64,000 nucleotides of DNA, from positions 1-64,000 of the forward strand of contig JAPKZK010000149.1 of the NCBI GenBank assembly GCA_026393835.1, written 5' to 3'. Positions 35,992 to 43,956 of the stretch are shown here, piece by piece. A model generated the notes under the pieces. It was not told the DNA's origin, ran no database searches, and saw nothing but the letters and a program-made list of their open reading frames with translations. The position numbers and the translations under genes are program-made. The DNA comes from Candidatus Aminicenantota bacterium (GTDB taxonomy: Bacteria; Acidobacteriota; Aminicenantia; UBA2199). Numbering within the stretch: the first letter of the stretch is position 1; every line of letters starts with the position of its first letter.

Positions 35992-37203
35992 TTAAAGAAT
36001 CTTCCCGGCCTCCTGGGGCTGAGTCCGGCGCTGTTGTTCCAGTTTCCCCGGCGACGCTTTCGCTGCCGTAAAACCGGGATCGAAAAGAATGTTGTATACG
36101 TCATGGCGCATGATTTCCTGGTCTTCGAAGGAATCGTTGGGGGCGTTGGTATTGTGCAGCAAGATAAGGGTGACCTTCTCATCCACCAACCGTGAAATAA
36201 GACTGTGATAACCCAGGGTAGAACCCCAATGCCAGATTTGTTTGTGGGGCTGCCCGGCGATATCCAGTGTATCGATAAACCAGCCGTAACCGTAATCGCC
36301 AAGGCCCGGGGTGAATATCTTGTTCAAGGTTTCAAAAGATACCAGGCGGTCCGTATACAATGCCTGGTCCCATTTGTACATATCCTCTACCGTGGAAAAA
36401 ACTCCGCCGGCCGAATACGCCACACTGGCGTGCAGCAGAGGGGCTGCACAAGGCGGGTCCGTCAGCACATCGTTATACCCCACGGCCTGCCGGGGCAGAT
36501 CGAGAACCATGGGATCATAGGTTGTATCCTTCATATGCAGCGGTTTAAGGATATTTTTTTCGATAAAACCCCCGTAAGTCATGCCGGATACTTGTTCAAT
36601 GATGATTCCCAGTACGACAAAAGCGGAATTGCAGTAGGACCACTGCGCACCGGGTGCGAAATAAGGGGACCGGTCGATGAAATAATCCAGCAATTGATCC
36701 GGGGTATGATATAGGGCCAGTTTTTCCAGTCCGTTTTCCCAGATGGTCGATGTGGGGTCGTTGATGTACTCGAACATCCCGGAGGTGTGGTTCATCAGTT
36801 GATGGATGGTAATAATATCGCCGTTGGTAAACCCGGGGATATACTTATCTAGCGTATCCTCGACGCTCAAAAGCCCCCTCTCTTCCAGCATCATGATAGA
36901 CATCACCGTGAAGGCCTTACTCATGGAACCGATGCCATAGACGGTCTTGGGTTTGTTTTTTTCACCGGCGTCATAATCGGCCAGGCCAAAGCCATCCTTT
37001 AACAGGACATGCCCTTCCCGGGCGACGATTACCGCGCCGCTGAATATCCTGTCGGCGGCCAATTGCTCAAAATAAGCATGCAGCTTTTGTTTGACATGCC
37101 CATATTGATTGCCCTGGACTTCCGCGGCCCGGGCAGCGATGGAAAACGTGAAAATCACAACCATTAATAGAATGGTTACTGTTTTTGAAGTTAATTTTTT
37201 CAT
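35992..37203 (-). CDS. secreted serine hydrolase, class C beta-lactamase/S12 peptidase family
   Basis: 403 residues. Signal peptide MKKLTSKTVTILLMVVIFTF to ARAA. The three penicillin-recognising motifs are present: S-x-x-K in YGIGSMSKAFTVM (about residue 93), Y-x-N in WSYCNSAF (about 180), and H-x-G in IWHWGSTLGYH (about 325). Such enzymes are beta-lactamases, D-aminopeptidases, esterases or prodrug-activating peptidases and act in the periplasm. There is no C-terminal membrane domain. It lies upstream of the TonB receptor and the NRPS on the same strand but has its own terminator, so it is a separate unit. A D-amino-acid peptide substrate is possible given the NRPS epimerase, but unproven. 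Confidence 0.88.
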   Translation of the reverse strand: MKKLTSKTVTILLMVVIFTFSIAARAAEVQGNQYGHVKQKLHAYFEQLAADRIFSGAVIVAREGHVLLKDGFGLADYDAGEKNKPKTVYGIGSMSKAFTVMSIMMLEERGLLSVEDTLDKYIPGFTNGDIITIHQLMNHTSGMFEYINDPTSTIWENGLEKLALYHTPDQLLDYFIDRSPYFAPGAQWSYCNSAFVVLGIIIEQVSGMTYGGFIEKNILKPLHMKDTTYDPMVLDLPRQAVGYNDVLTDPPCAAPLLHASVAYSAGGVFSTVEDMYKWDQALYTDRLVSFETLNKIFTPGLGDYGYGWFIDTLDIAGQPHKQIWHWGSTLGYHSLISRLVDEKVTLILLHNTNAPNDSFEDQEIMRHDVYNILFDPGFTAAKASPGKLEQQRRTQPQEAGKIL

Positions 37204-37685
37204 TTTATTCTCCTTTTTTAATTTATTTAGTTTATTTTATTTAAACCTCAATTGCCATTTTTGCCATGCGCTCTTAACATTCGTTAAAATGCTCTTAAAG
37301 CACGCTTAAATGTGGGTTATTACCCCCCCAGTTTTTTTTTAAAAGCCTTCTCTTATTTCTAAGATGTTTTCCGGTGACGTCTTTCCCCTATCAGGCCTTT
37401 TCAGGCTCACCGACTAATAATAATATAAAATTGGGGAAAAATCAACTTTTTTTTTAAAAAAAATCATTCCCTGTTTTTACGCCGGACTTACAATGATCTC
37501 CAGGCCGGGTTACACGGGTTACGCGGGGTGCGCTGTAAGCTTCCGCCATTAAGGAGGGATAGCGGTCCCATTTCCTCTTTACGCTTTAGTTTGCCAACCC
37601 GGTTATTTTTCAATCGATCACTCATTTGCTCCGCAGGAAATAAAAAATACCATACCAGGGGAAAAATTGCAAACAAATCCCAAAA

Positions 37686-37815
37686 CAAAAACCGCCCACG
37701 AATTACTCGAATTCACACGAATAGAAAACACTCGTCACTTGTCCACAGATTACACGGATTTACGCAGATTGTTTTTTCTTACCTTCTTACCCTCTTACCT
37801 TCTCACCTTCTATTT
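37686..37815. repeat. block of dispersed repeats
   Basis: In the ~1-kb gap before the cytochrome gene: CACGAATTACTCGAATTCAC, then CCACAGATTACACGGATTTA with a T-run, then CTTCTTACCCTCTTACCTTC. These three motifs recur at 40725-40915, 41770-41890 and 51460-51560. No gene seen between 37204 and 37820. Confidence 0.7.
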
Positions 37816-37825
37816 TTCCCTCCAT

Positions 37826-38071
37826 CTAAATTCTCATACCCAGCGTGACCAGCAAGGAAATACCTCTTCCGATAGTGCCTTTTCGGGCGAAGAGGATGTT
37901 ATAGCGCATGAGCGCCGAACGTTCGAGGTGCCAGGGCAATTCCAGGATGGATTCGATGGGATCGCTAACCTGCTTCCCACCCAGGGACGGCGTGGGGAGT
38001 TGGACGCCGAACATATCGCCTTCGCCGCGCACCAAATAATAGAGGTTCACGTTAAAGAGTTCCGCCCGAGT
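37826..38071 (-). pseudogene. C-terminal remnant of a second TonB-dependent receptor
   Basis: The minus strand encodes RAELFNVNLYYLVRGEGDMF, a spacer, and YNILFARKGTIGRGISLLVT ending LGMRI. This closely matches the last residues of the receptor at 33613 (NNYLFARKGTVGRGISFLLT, LGWKF). There is no start or signal peptide, so only the last beta strands of a receptor survive. Confidence 0.65.
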
Positions 38072-38185
38072 TTTTTATCTTTTTACTTTACTTAATTTTC
38101 TTATTTTTATAAAATTGAATCTTGAACAAAAAAGATAAACTCCTCTAAGGAATGTTCATCGGCTGTGAACAATAATGGAGGCCGC

Positions 38186-38299
38186 ATGACCGGATACACA
38201 CGGCAATACGACGTTTATACGTTAAACGATAAGCTCTTAGTCCCGGCCGGGACAATCCTTACGGCAGATTTCTTAAAAAAACGGGGGAGGCCGGCATGA
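38186..38299 (+). CDS. possible 37-residue protein upstream of the cytochrome
   Basis: MTGYTRQYDVYTLNDKLLVP continues as AGTILTADFLKKRGRPA. GGAGG precedes the ATG by four bases. The stop overlaps the next start (ATGA). The pattern (DVYxLNDKLLVPAGTILT) resembles the short beta-segment found before HD-GYP or PilZ-like domains, so it may be a relic rather than a functional gene. Confidence 0.3.
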   Translation: MTGYTRQYDVYTLNDKLLVPAGTILTADFLKKRGRPA

Positions 38300-38445
38300 G
38301 AAACGGCGCCGCTTCACATACCTTCAGGCTGGTGGACCATGGGTTCACAAGAAAAGACCTGCTGGGTTTTATCGGCCGCCCCCCCTTCCGGCAATGTCTA
38401 TGGCATGACCGCCGCGGAAAGATAAAAAAAGATAAAGAAAGATAA
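38296..38445 (+). CDS. possible 49-residue protein coupled to the preceding small frame
   Basis: Begins MRNGAASHTFRLVDHGFTRK, overlapping the preceding stop by four bases (ATGA), and ends 25 bp before the cytochrome start. No family recognised. The run CCCCCCC inside may mark a frameshift; without it the end would differ. Low certainty that it is translated. Confidence 0.25.
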   Translation: MRNGAASHTFRLVDHGFTRKDLLGFIGRPPFRQCLWHDRRGKIKKDKER

Positions 38446-38470
38446 GGATAGATAAAACGAGGTGGCGAGA

Positions 38471-40531
38471 ATGGAAACAAAAAAAGAAAAAAAACAAGGC
38501 AAGTTCGGCTTAGTATTAAGACTATTTAAAAGAAACTTCATAGCCCTGCACAGGCTGATATGGGGAAAGGGCTGGGGCAAATTCATCATTGCCGTCGCCG
38601 TCACATTGGTACTGCTGGCAGCGCTTATGAGTACCGTCCTGGAAGTAACCTCCACCCCCAGGTTTTGCAATACCTGTCACAATATGAAACCGTATTATAC
38701 CAGTTGGCTGGAATCATCGCACAAAGATGTTACCTGCACGGACTGCCATTTCCCGCCGGGGATTAAAAATAAAATCAAAGGGAAATTTACCGCGCTTTCA
38801 ATGGTGGTGAATTATTTTACCGGCATTTATAAGAGGAATAAGCCCTGGGCGGAAATTTCCGACGAAAGCTGTATGCGCGGCGGCTGCCATGAGACACGCA
38901 TGCTAAAAGGGAAAGTCGATTTTAAAAAGAATATCATTTTCGACCATACCCCCCATCTCGAAGGTATGCGCAGGGGGAAGAAACTGAGATGCACAAGCTG
39001 CCATTCCCAGATCGTCCAGGGAACCCATATGTCCGTAACGGAAACCACCTGTTTTCTCTGTCATTTCAAAAATACGGGTGAAGGGTCTGCTATTTCGGCA
39101 AACCAATGCACCCAATGCCACACGCCGCCCACATCGCCGGCCGGCAAGGGTGGGGTCGGCGGCTTGACGCCCTATGATCATACGATGGTATTGGAAAAGA
39201 AAATTGCCTGTCAGAAATGCCACGGCGCTATGGTGGTGGGCGATGGGTCCGTTCCGAAAAACCGCTGTAACATCTGCCATGGAGACATTGAAAAGATCAA
39301 GCTCTACTCGGACACCGCCCTTATGCACAAAAATCATATAGCAGACCATAAGATCGAATGCGACCAGTGTCACACGGAAATCCAACACAAGTCCGTGTCC
39401 CGGAGCGAATTTGTCAAACCCGACTGTCATGCCTGTCACCCGGATTTTCATAATGCGCAGCTCCGTCTTTTTACCGGGAAGGGCGGGATCGGTGTAGCGG
39501 ATCAACCCAGCCCCATGTTCGAGGCGGGGCTGAACTGCCAGGCCTGTCATATTTTCCATCGATTCGAGGGCGAATTCAAGGAAAAAGGGGAAACATTCCG
39601 GGCCGGCGCAGGCTCCTGCGAATTCTGCCACGGCAGCGGCTACGATAAAATCCTGGAAAACTGGAAAGCCCAGGCTGACCTCAAGGTATCGCAATTTTCC
39701 AGGATATTGGACGCGGTAGGGAAAATAATCGAAAAGAATAAAAATAAAAAAGAATACCCTGCGGCCAAACAAAAGTTTGCGGATGCCTTTTTCAATTTTA
39801 ACCTGGTGAAATACGGCAATTCGATTCACAATATTACATTTGCCAATCGTTTAATGGATAAAGCCTATCAATTACTGGAAGAGGGATTGAAGATCGTGGG
39901 CGCCCCGGAGAAGCTGCCTGATTTTGAAAGGGAGACGGGTATTGTGCCGGGTGAATGTTCCAATTGTCACACGGGGATAGAGCGGAAGGCGACCACCGCT
40001 TTCGGATGGAAGTTTTCGCATTTCATTCATCTCAAAGGCCAGGGGCTCTCTTGCGTCCGCTGTCATTCCAATGAAAAGAAGCACGGCCAGTTGGTGATTT
40101 CGAAGCAGGGGTGTATGGACTGTCATCACCAGGGGATTAGCGGGGGCAAGCAGCCGGAATGTAAAAATTGTCACGGCGCGCAGGAAGCGGTTTATTTCAG
40201 CCGGGTGGATTTTTCGACTTTTAAAGTCCCGAACCCGATGTCCGGGGGAGTGGCTTGCGTGGATTGTCACATGGATGAGAAGAATCGTTTGCTTCGCCCG
40301 GGGAAGGCGGTTTGTTCAAAGTGTCACGAGAAAGGTTATGAAGCTATGTTTGATGAATGGCAGGGCAGCGGCCTGGAGTTGTTAAAGAAATTGCGGGAAA
40401 AGGTCCAGGCGGAAAAATTGGGCAAAGGGGAGCGCGCCTACGAAGTATTGATGTTACTGGAAAAGGACGGCAGTAAAGGCATCCACAACCCCGGGTTGTA
40501 CGAAAAGCTTGGCGCTGATGCCATCAGGTAA
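38471..40531 (+). CDS. membrane-anchored multiheme c-type cytochrome (17 CxxCH)
   Basis: About 686 residues. One N-terminal membrane helix (GKFIIAVAVTLVLLAALMST) serves as an uncleaved anchor, followed at once by NapC/NirT-like heme sites TPRFCNTCHNMKPYY and CTDCHFPPG. I count 17 CxxCH motifs plus one CMRGGCH (C-x4-C-H), spread over the whole chain except a helical linker (about residues 400-490, DLKVSQFSRILDAVGKIIEK). Many extra His residues could be distal ligands. Such proteins pass electrons from the quinone pool to periplasmic or extracellular acceptors. ATG 38471 is preferred because GAGGTGG precedes it by five bases; an upstream in-frame GTG at 38462 lacks this. No other respiratory gene lies nearby. 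Confidence 0.88.
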   Translation: METKKEKKQGKFGLVLRLFKRNFIALHRLIWGKGWGKFIIAVAVTLVLLAALMSTVLEVTSTPRFCNTCHNMKPYYTSWLESSHKDVTCTDCHFPPGIKNKIKGKFTALSMVVNYFTGIYKRNKPWAEISDESCMRGGCHETRMLKGKVDFKKNIIFDHTPHLEGMRRGKKLRCTSCHSQIVQGTHMSVTETTCFLCHFKNTGEGSAISANQCTQCHTPPTSPAGKGGVGGLTPYDHTMVLEKKIACQKCHGAMVVGDGSVPKNRCNICHGDIEKIKLYSDTALMHKNHIADHKIECDQCHTEIQHKSVSRSEFVKPDCHACHPDFHNAQLRLFTGKGGIGVADQPSPMFEAGLNCQACHIFHRFEGEFKEKGETFRAGAGSCEFCHGSGYDKILENWKAQADLKVSQFSRILDAVGKIIEKNKNKKEYPAAKQKFADAFFNFNLVKYGNSIHNITFANRLMDKAYQLLEEGLKIVGAPEKLPDFERETGIVPGECSNCHTGIERKATTAFGWKFSHFIHLKGQGLSCVRCHSNEKKHGQLVISKQGCMDCHHQGISGGKQPECKNCHGAQEAVYFSRVDFSTFKVPNPMSGGVACVDCHMDEKNRLLRPGKAVCSKCHEKGYEAMFDEWQGSGLELLKKLREKVQAEKLGKGERAYEVLMLLEKDGSKGIHNPGLYEKLGADAIR

Positions 40532-40914
40532 AATCGTTATAGATAAAAGGTTTAGGAGGTCCGGGAACCCTTTTCCCAAAAGGGGGGGGCGCCACACCCC
40601 CCCTTGCACGGCGCCGGTTTGCCGAGGTGCTTGAATTCCGGCCGGGGCGTTGCGTAGGTGATATGTAAGAAAGACAAGAAGAAATTTACGACCCTCAGTT
40701 TTTAATATAAAAACAAAAACTGCCCACGAATTACACGAATTTTCACGAATTAAAAGAAGAGCTACAGGTACGCTACGAACACGGACAGACACTGACTAAA
40801 AAGGTGAAAGCAAAAAAAAACAGGGGTCCACAGATTACACAGATTTTCACAGATTGTTTTTTCCGCTCTTCCTGTTTTTTCTCACCCTCTCACCTTCTCA
40901 CCTTCTATCTTTTC
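40532..40914. repeat. intergenic repeat block after the cytochrome gene
   Basis: GGGAACCCTTTTCCCAAAAG with G- and C-runs (40561-40612; a strong hairpin), CACGAATTACACGAATTTTC (40735-), CACAGATTACACAGATTTTC (40830-) and a CTCACCCTCTCACCTTCTCA tract (40881-). No gene recognised. Confidence 0.6.
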
Positions 40915-41017
40915 TTCATCACATTCAAATTGGGGTGTCCGTTGGGAAAGAGTTTCTGCATAATGGCCGCGGTTTTTTGGGTATAGGGAAGGGTGGCTGC
41001 GTAGTTTTTATGGCAGT
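40915..41017 (-). pseudogene. 3' remnant of an NB-ARC-TPR gene, copy 1
   Basis: The minus strand reads NYAATLPYTQKTAAIMQKLF and then PNGHPNLN, matching DYASALPYAEKAVDILQ...FPNGHPNLD at the C-terminus of the 648-residue STAND protein (48092-50038). The frame is intact but only this tail exists. Confidence 0.75.
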
Positions 41018-41070
41018 TGAAATTTCTTTCAAAATATGATAATTAAATACTGTGAAAAAAGGATGAAATA

Positions 41071-41475
41071 ATGACGCAGGAAGAACTGGTAAAATATTGG
41101 GTTGAACAGTCTGACGATAATTACAAATCGATGATTAACATGTTTAATGCGGGAGAATACGTGTGGTCATTGTTTGTGGGGCATCTGACCCTGGGAAAAT
41201 TGTTAAAAGCATATCACGTAAAAGTAAAACAAAAAAAAGTCCCGTATATTCATGATCTCTATAAACTGGCCCTGGAATGCGATCTTGAATTAAGCGAAGA
41301 ACAGAAAGACTCTTTTCAATATATCACATTATTCAATATTCAAGCCAGGTATGAAGATTATAAAAGGGATTTTTTTAAGAAGTGCACAAAAGAATTTGCC
41401 GTTAAGAATATCAAACGAATAGAGGAGTTGCGAAATTGGCTGAAAAAAAAGATGGGGCTGCTGTTAACCGATTGA
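41071..41475 (+). CDS. HEPN-domain protein of an HEPN/MNT toxin-antitoxin pair
   Basis: 134 residues, all helical. FVGHLTLGKLLKAYHVKVKQ followed by VPYIHDLYKLALECDLELSE is the core of the HEPN family (PF05168), and NIQARYEDYKRDF is the usual later helix. HEPN proteins paired with minimal nucleotidyltransferases form type VII-like toxin-antitoxin systems in which MNT modifies the HEPN RNase. It overlaps the MNT gene by 40 bp. AAAGGATG lies before the ATG. The classic R-x4-6-H catalytic motif is not obvious, so activity is uncertain. Confidence 0.82.
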   Translation: MTQEELVKYWVEQSDDNYKSMINMFNAGEYVWSLFVGHLTLGKLLKAYHVKVKQKKVPYIHDLYKLALECDLELSEEQKDSFQYITLFNIQARYEDYKRDFFKKCTKEFAVKNIKRIEELRNWLKKKMGLLLTD

Positions 41476-41759
41476 TAAACCGGTATATTACTGCCTTAAA
41501 AGAAAGAAATATCAAGGTAGTAGGGAGTTTTCTCTTTGGGTCATATGCAAAAGGTATAGCGTCGGAATGGAGCGATATCGATGTCGCAATCTTGACCGAC
41601 GAATTTATTGGAGATAGTTTTGACTTCACGTTTTTACTTATGAAAGTTGCCCGGGAGATCGATGTGGATATCGAACCTCATCCGTTTCTGGTGGAAGAAT
41701 TTAACGAGGAAAACCCGGTAGCAGCAGAAATTTTAAGAACCGGGCAGAAAGTCTTATAA
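41436..41759 (+). CDS. minimal nucleotidyltransferase (MNT) antitoxin
   Basis: 107 residues from a TTG start with GAGGAG eight bases upstream. VVGSFLFGSYAKGIASEWSD followed by IDVAIL is the G-S-x10-D-x-D nucleotidyltransferase motif; VDIEPHPF holds the third acidic residue. MNT proteins transfer AMP to a tyrosine of the partner HEPN protein. Its start lies inside the HEPN gene in another frame. Together they form a cassette flanked by two direct ~200-bp repeats (40826-41017 and 41776-41985). Confidence 0.82.
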   Translation: MAEKKDGAAVNRLINRYITALKERNIKVVGSFLFGSYAKGIASEWSDIDVAILTDEFIGDSFDFTFLLMKVAREIDVDIEPHPFLVEEFNEENPVAAEILRTGQKVL

Positions 41760-41769
41760 CACGAAAAAA

Positions 41770-41889
41770 AACAGGGGTCCACAGATTCCCCAGATTTTCA
41801 CAGATTGTTTTTTCCGCTCTTCCGCTCTTCCTTCTTTTCTTCATCATCATTCATCATTCTAATTTTCCTCTGCTCTTCCTGTTTTTTCT
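41770..41889. repeat. second copy of the repeat block flanking HEPN/MNT
   Basis: Begins GGGGTCCACAGATTCCCCAG and continues through a T-run, CCGCTCTTCC units and TCATCATTCATCATTCTAAT. It parallels 40823-40914 on the other side of the HEPN/MNT cassette, in the same orientation. Confidence 0.7.
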
Positions 41890-41985
41890 CATCACATCCA
41901 ACTTGGGGTGTCCGTTGGGAAAGAGTTTCTGCATTATGGCCACGGTTTTTGGGCATAGGGAAAGGTGGCTGCATAGTCTTTCATT
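41890..41985 (-). pseudogene. 3' remnant of an NB-ARC-TPR gene, copy 2 (frameshifted)
   Basis: The minus strand gives MKDYAATFPYAQK in one frame and AIMQKLFPNGHPKLD in another, i.e. the same TPR tail as at 40915-41017 but with an internal frameshift. Confidence 0.7.
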
Positions 41986-42012
41986 TGAAAATAGATTGGA
42001 AATTCTTTAAGC

Positions 42013-42135
42013 GTGGCACGTAATCGCCCCCGGAAATTTTTTAAGCGTTTACCGAAAAAATGCGAAACTCTCACAAGAAGAACCAAGCAGGAAATTGACG
42101 AAATTCAGAGCGCCGGGTGTGATAATAAAAAATAG
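42013..42135 (+). CDS. possible 40-residue basic peptide before a hairpin terminator
   Basis: A GTG-initiated frame encodes VARNRPRKFFKRLPKKCETL, then a helix KQEIDEIQSAGCDNKK. It ends 11 bp before the hairpin at 42146. No good ribosome site and no family; it could equally be the tail of a decayed gene. Confidence 0.2.
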   Translation: MARNRPRKFFKRLPKKCETLTRRTKQEIDEIQSAGCDNKK

Positions 42136-42145
42136 GTTTATGGCT

Positions 42146-42172
42146 ACTGCCTGCGGCAGTCGCTTTTTTTTA
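42146..42172 (+). terminator. hairpin plus T-run upstream of the HD/KaiC pair
   Basis: ACTGCC (42146-42151) pairs with GGCAGT (42155-42160), followed by CGCTTTTTTTATTTTTT. It would stop plus-strand transcripts entering from the HEPN/MNT side, which suggests the HD/KaiC genes use their own promoter between 42175 and 42300. Confidence 0.55.
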
Positions 42173-42306
42173 TTTTTTAAATTTTTTTTTCTTGCATTTT
42201 TTTGAGGGAAATGGTAATATCAATCCTAATTTGCCGTCACAACAAGATTGAGAAAGGCTAAGAAAATCTTGGTGAGGCTTTTACGGCGACAAGAGTGGAG
42301 GTAAGG

Positions 42307-43953
42307 ATGAATACATTTCTTGACGATATGTTTAAGGGTAGCGAAAATGAGGATTTCGAGAAATTGGATGCGTGGAGCCGGGGGTTCTGGATTGTCGACA
42401 AAGACAACATCAAAGTCAAATTTGCCCAGCAGGGGTATGAGGATAAAGGGTATGGGCACATTCAGAGAATAATTGCCAATGTGGGAGAGCTTTTTGAAGG
42501 TTATTTCGGAAAACTATATGATTTACAGGGAACCAATTTAACAGGGAGGAAAAGAAAGTTTTTTGAAAAAATGAAAAATGAGGTATTCAGAGGTAATTTG
42601 TTATTGTTCTGCGTGACCGCCCTCCTGCACGATATCGGAATGAATTTTCCTAGGATATTTAAAGCGTTGTCGAGATATGTAAAGGAGAGAGGTCAGTACC
42701 CGCATCACATTGGTGAAATAATATATGAATATCATCACTACGCTTCTTTTATCATCCTGATGGAGATGAGTTGTATCAAGGTGGGAGTTAGTCAGTTTAA
42801 AAACTGTCCCTATCTAAAAAATATCTCTGATGAAAAAAATAAAGAAGATATTATGGCTTTAAATGGGCTGTTAGAAACTATTCATAAAGATCATTTTGGG
42901 AAATTTTTCGACAGCATCAAAGAATTTAAAATAGTATTGGCGATACTGTGCCTTCTACTTAAAAAAGTAAAAAATGAATATGTTGAAAGTATTGTGAGGA
43001 AATTCGTCAACAAAAACAAAGATGTTGTCAAAATTTTCGAGAAATGGTGGGATTATTTCGAAAGAGCCAAAAAATGGACAGAGAAAGCCCATCAACGATA
43101 TTTGAGGAATCGGGATGAGCTGTCGACCAGTAATGAGGCGAAATTCCTTAAAGCCAACGATGGTTCGCTTCTCGACCTACAATTGGTAGAGGCGCTGCTG
43201 CAATATGGAGATAAAACAGAGATCACCATTGCCCGTTTAGCCAGGAAACAAAACGGATATAATAAAATGCCTTTAGAGGATTTCATAGAAGATACCGAAT
43301 TTGACGAGCGTAAAGGATATATATGCACCAACATGGCGCAAAAAGTAATCTCAGATTTCGCCCGCGCCAGGGCCTGCTGTTATATCTCTGTTTTGTTGAT
43401 TACCGTTGAAAAAAATGCCAATAAAAAAACACCGGAGTTGGATATCGTGATTCATTACCTCCGCTTCGATAACGATAAGGATGTGTTTAAGTATATCCGG
43501 TATCAAGACGAAAAAGATTTTTACGACCTGGGTTTTCTTCGGGATATCCGTTTACGAATTCCTAAGCTCATCAGCTATTCAAAAGAATTAATGAAGAGAA
43601 ACTATCCGTCATTATTAAATGGTTCGGTATACAAATCGATAATAAAAAACCCCGTATTCGAACTTAAATTTAAGAGAGAAGAACATTCGGTACGCAATGT
43701 ATTAATGAAATTGAAAACAGCAGGGATCTCTGTCAATAACTTTCCAGAAACAAAGGAGGGTTTAAAAAAAATAAAGGAATGCAAGGGAAATTTTCCTTAC
43801 ACCCAACAAAATTGTGACGCTATTAACAAATATGCAAACCTCTTGATAAAGCCTGAGGGGAAAAAGCGTGTGTTTTATAAAAGTTGCGACAAGGAAGTTC
43901 CCGCCAACTTTGAAATCATGGCGGTTTTAAATCTATTCGACAAGGAGGGATAA
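42307..43953 (+). CDS. HD-domain protein (putative phosphohydrolase) paired with the KaiC-like gene
   Basis: 548 residues, cytosolic. GYGHIQRIIANVGELFEGYF (about residues 47-66), CVTALLHDIGMNFPR (about 100-114) and YPHHIGEIIYEYHHYASFII (about 130-150) give the H...HD...H pattern of metal-dependent HD phosphohydrolases acting on nucleotides. The C-terminal 250 residues are helical and unrecognised. The ATG at 42307 follows GGAGGTAAGG; an upstream GTG is less likely. The KaiC-like gene starts 3 bp after the stop, so the two are translationally linked. Notably AT-richer than the core genes. A nucleotide-degrading defence effector is one possibility. Confidence 0.6.
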   Translation: MNTFLDDMFKGSENEDFEKLDAWSRGFWIVDKDNIKVKFAQQGYEDKGYGHIQRIIANVGELFEGYFGKLYDLQGTNLTGRKRKFFEKMKNEVFRGNLLLFCVTALLHDIGMNFPRIFKALSRYVKERGQYPHHIGEIIYEYHHYASFIILMEMSCIKVGVSQFKNCPYLKNISDEKNKEDIMALNGLLETIHKDHFGKFFDSIKEFKIVLAILCLLLKKVKNEYVESIVRKFVNKNKDVVKIFEKWWDYFERAKKWTEKAHQRYLRNRDELSTSNEAKFLKANDGSLLDLQLVEALLQYGDKTEITIARLARKQNGYNKMPLEDFIEDTEFDERKGYICTNMAQKVISDFARARACCYISVLLITVEKNANKKTPELDIVIHYLRFDNDKDVFKYIRYQDEKDFYDLGFLRDIRLRIPKLISYSKELMKRNYPSLLNGSVYKSIIKNPVFELKFKREEHSVRNVLMKLKTAGISVNNFPETKEGLKKIKECKGNFPYTQQNCDAINKYANLLIKPEGKKRVFYKSCDKEVPANFEIMAVLNLFDKEG

Positions 43954-43956
43954 ATC

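Noticed and set aside
38903..39829. 308-codon minus-strand frame opposite the multiheme cytochrome
   Set aside because: Arises from the CxxCH codon pattern read in reverse; no ribosome site or family.
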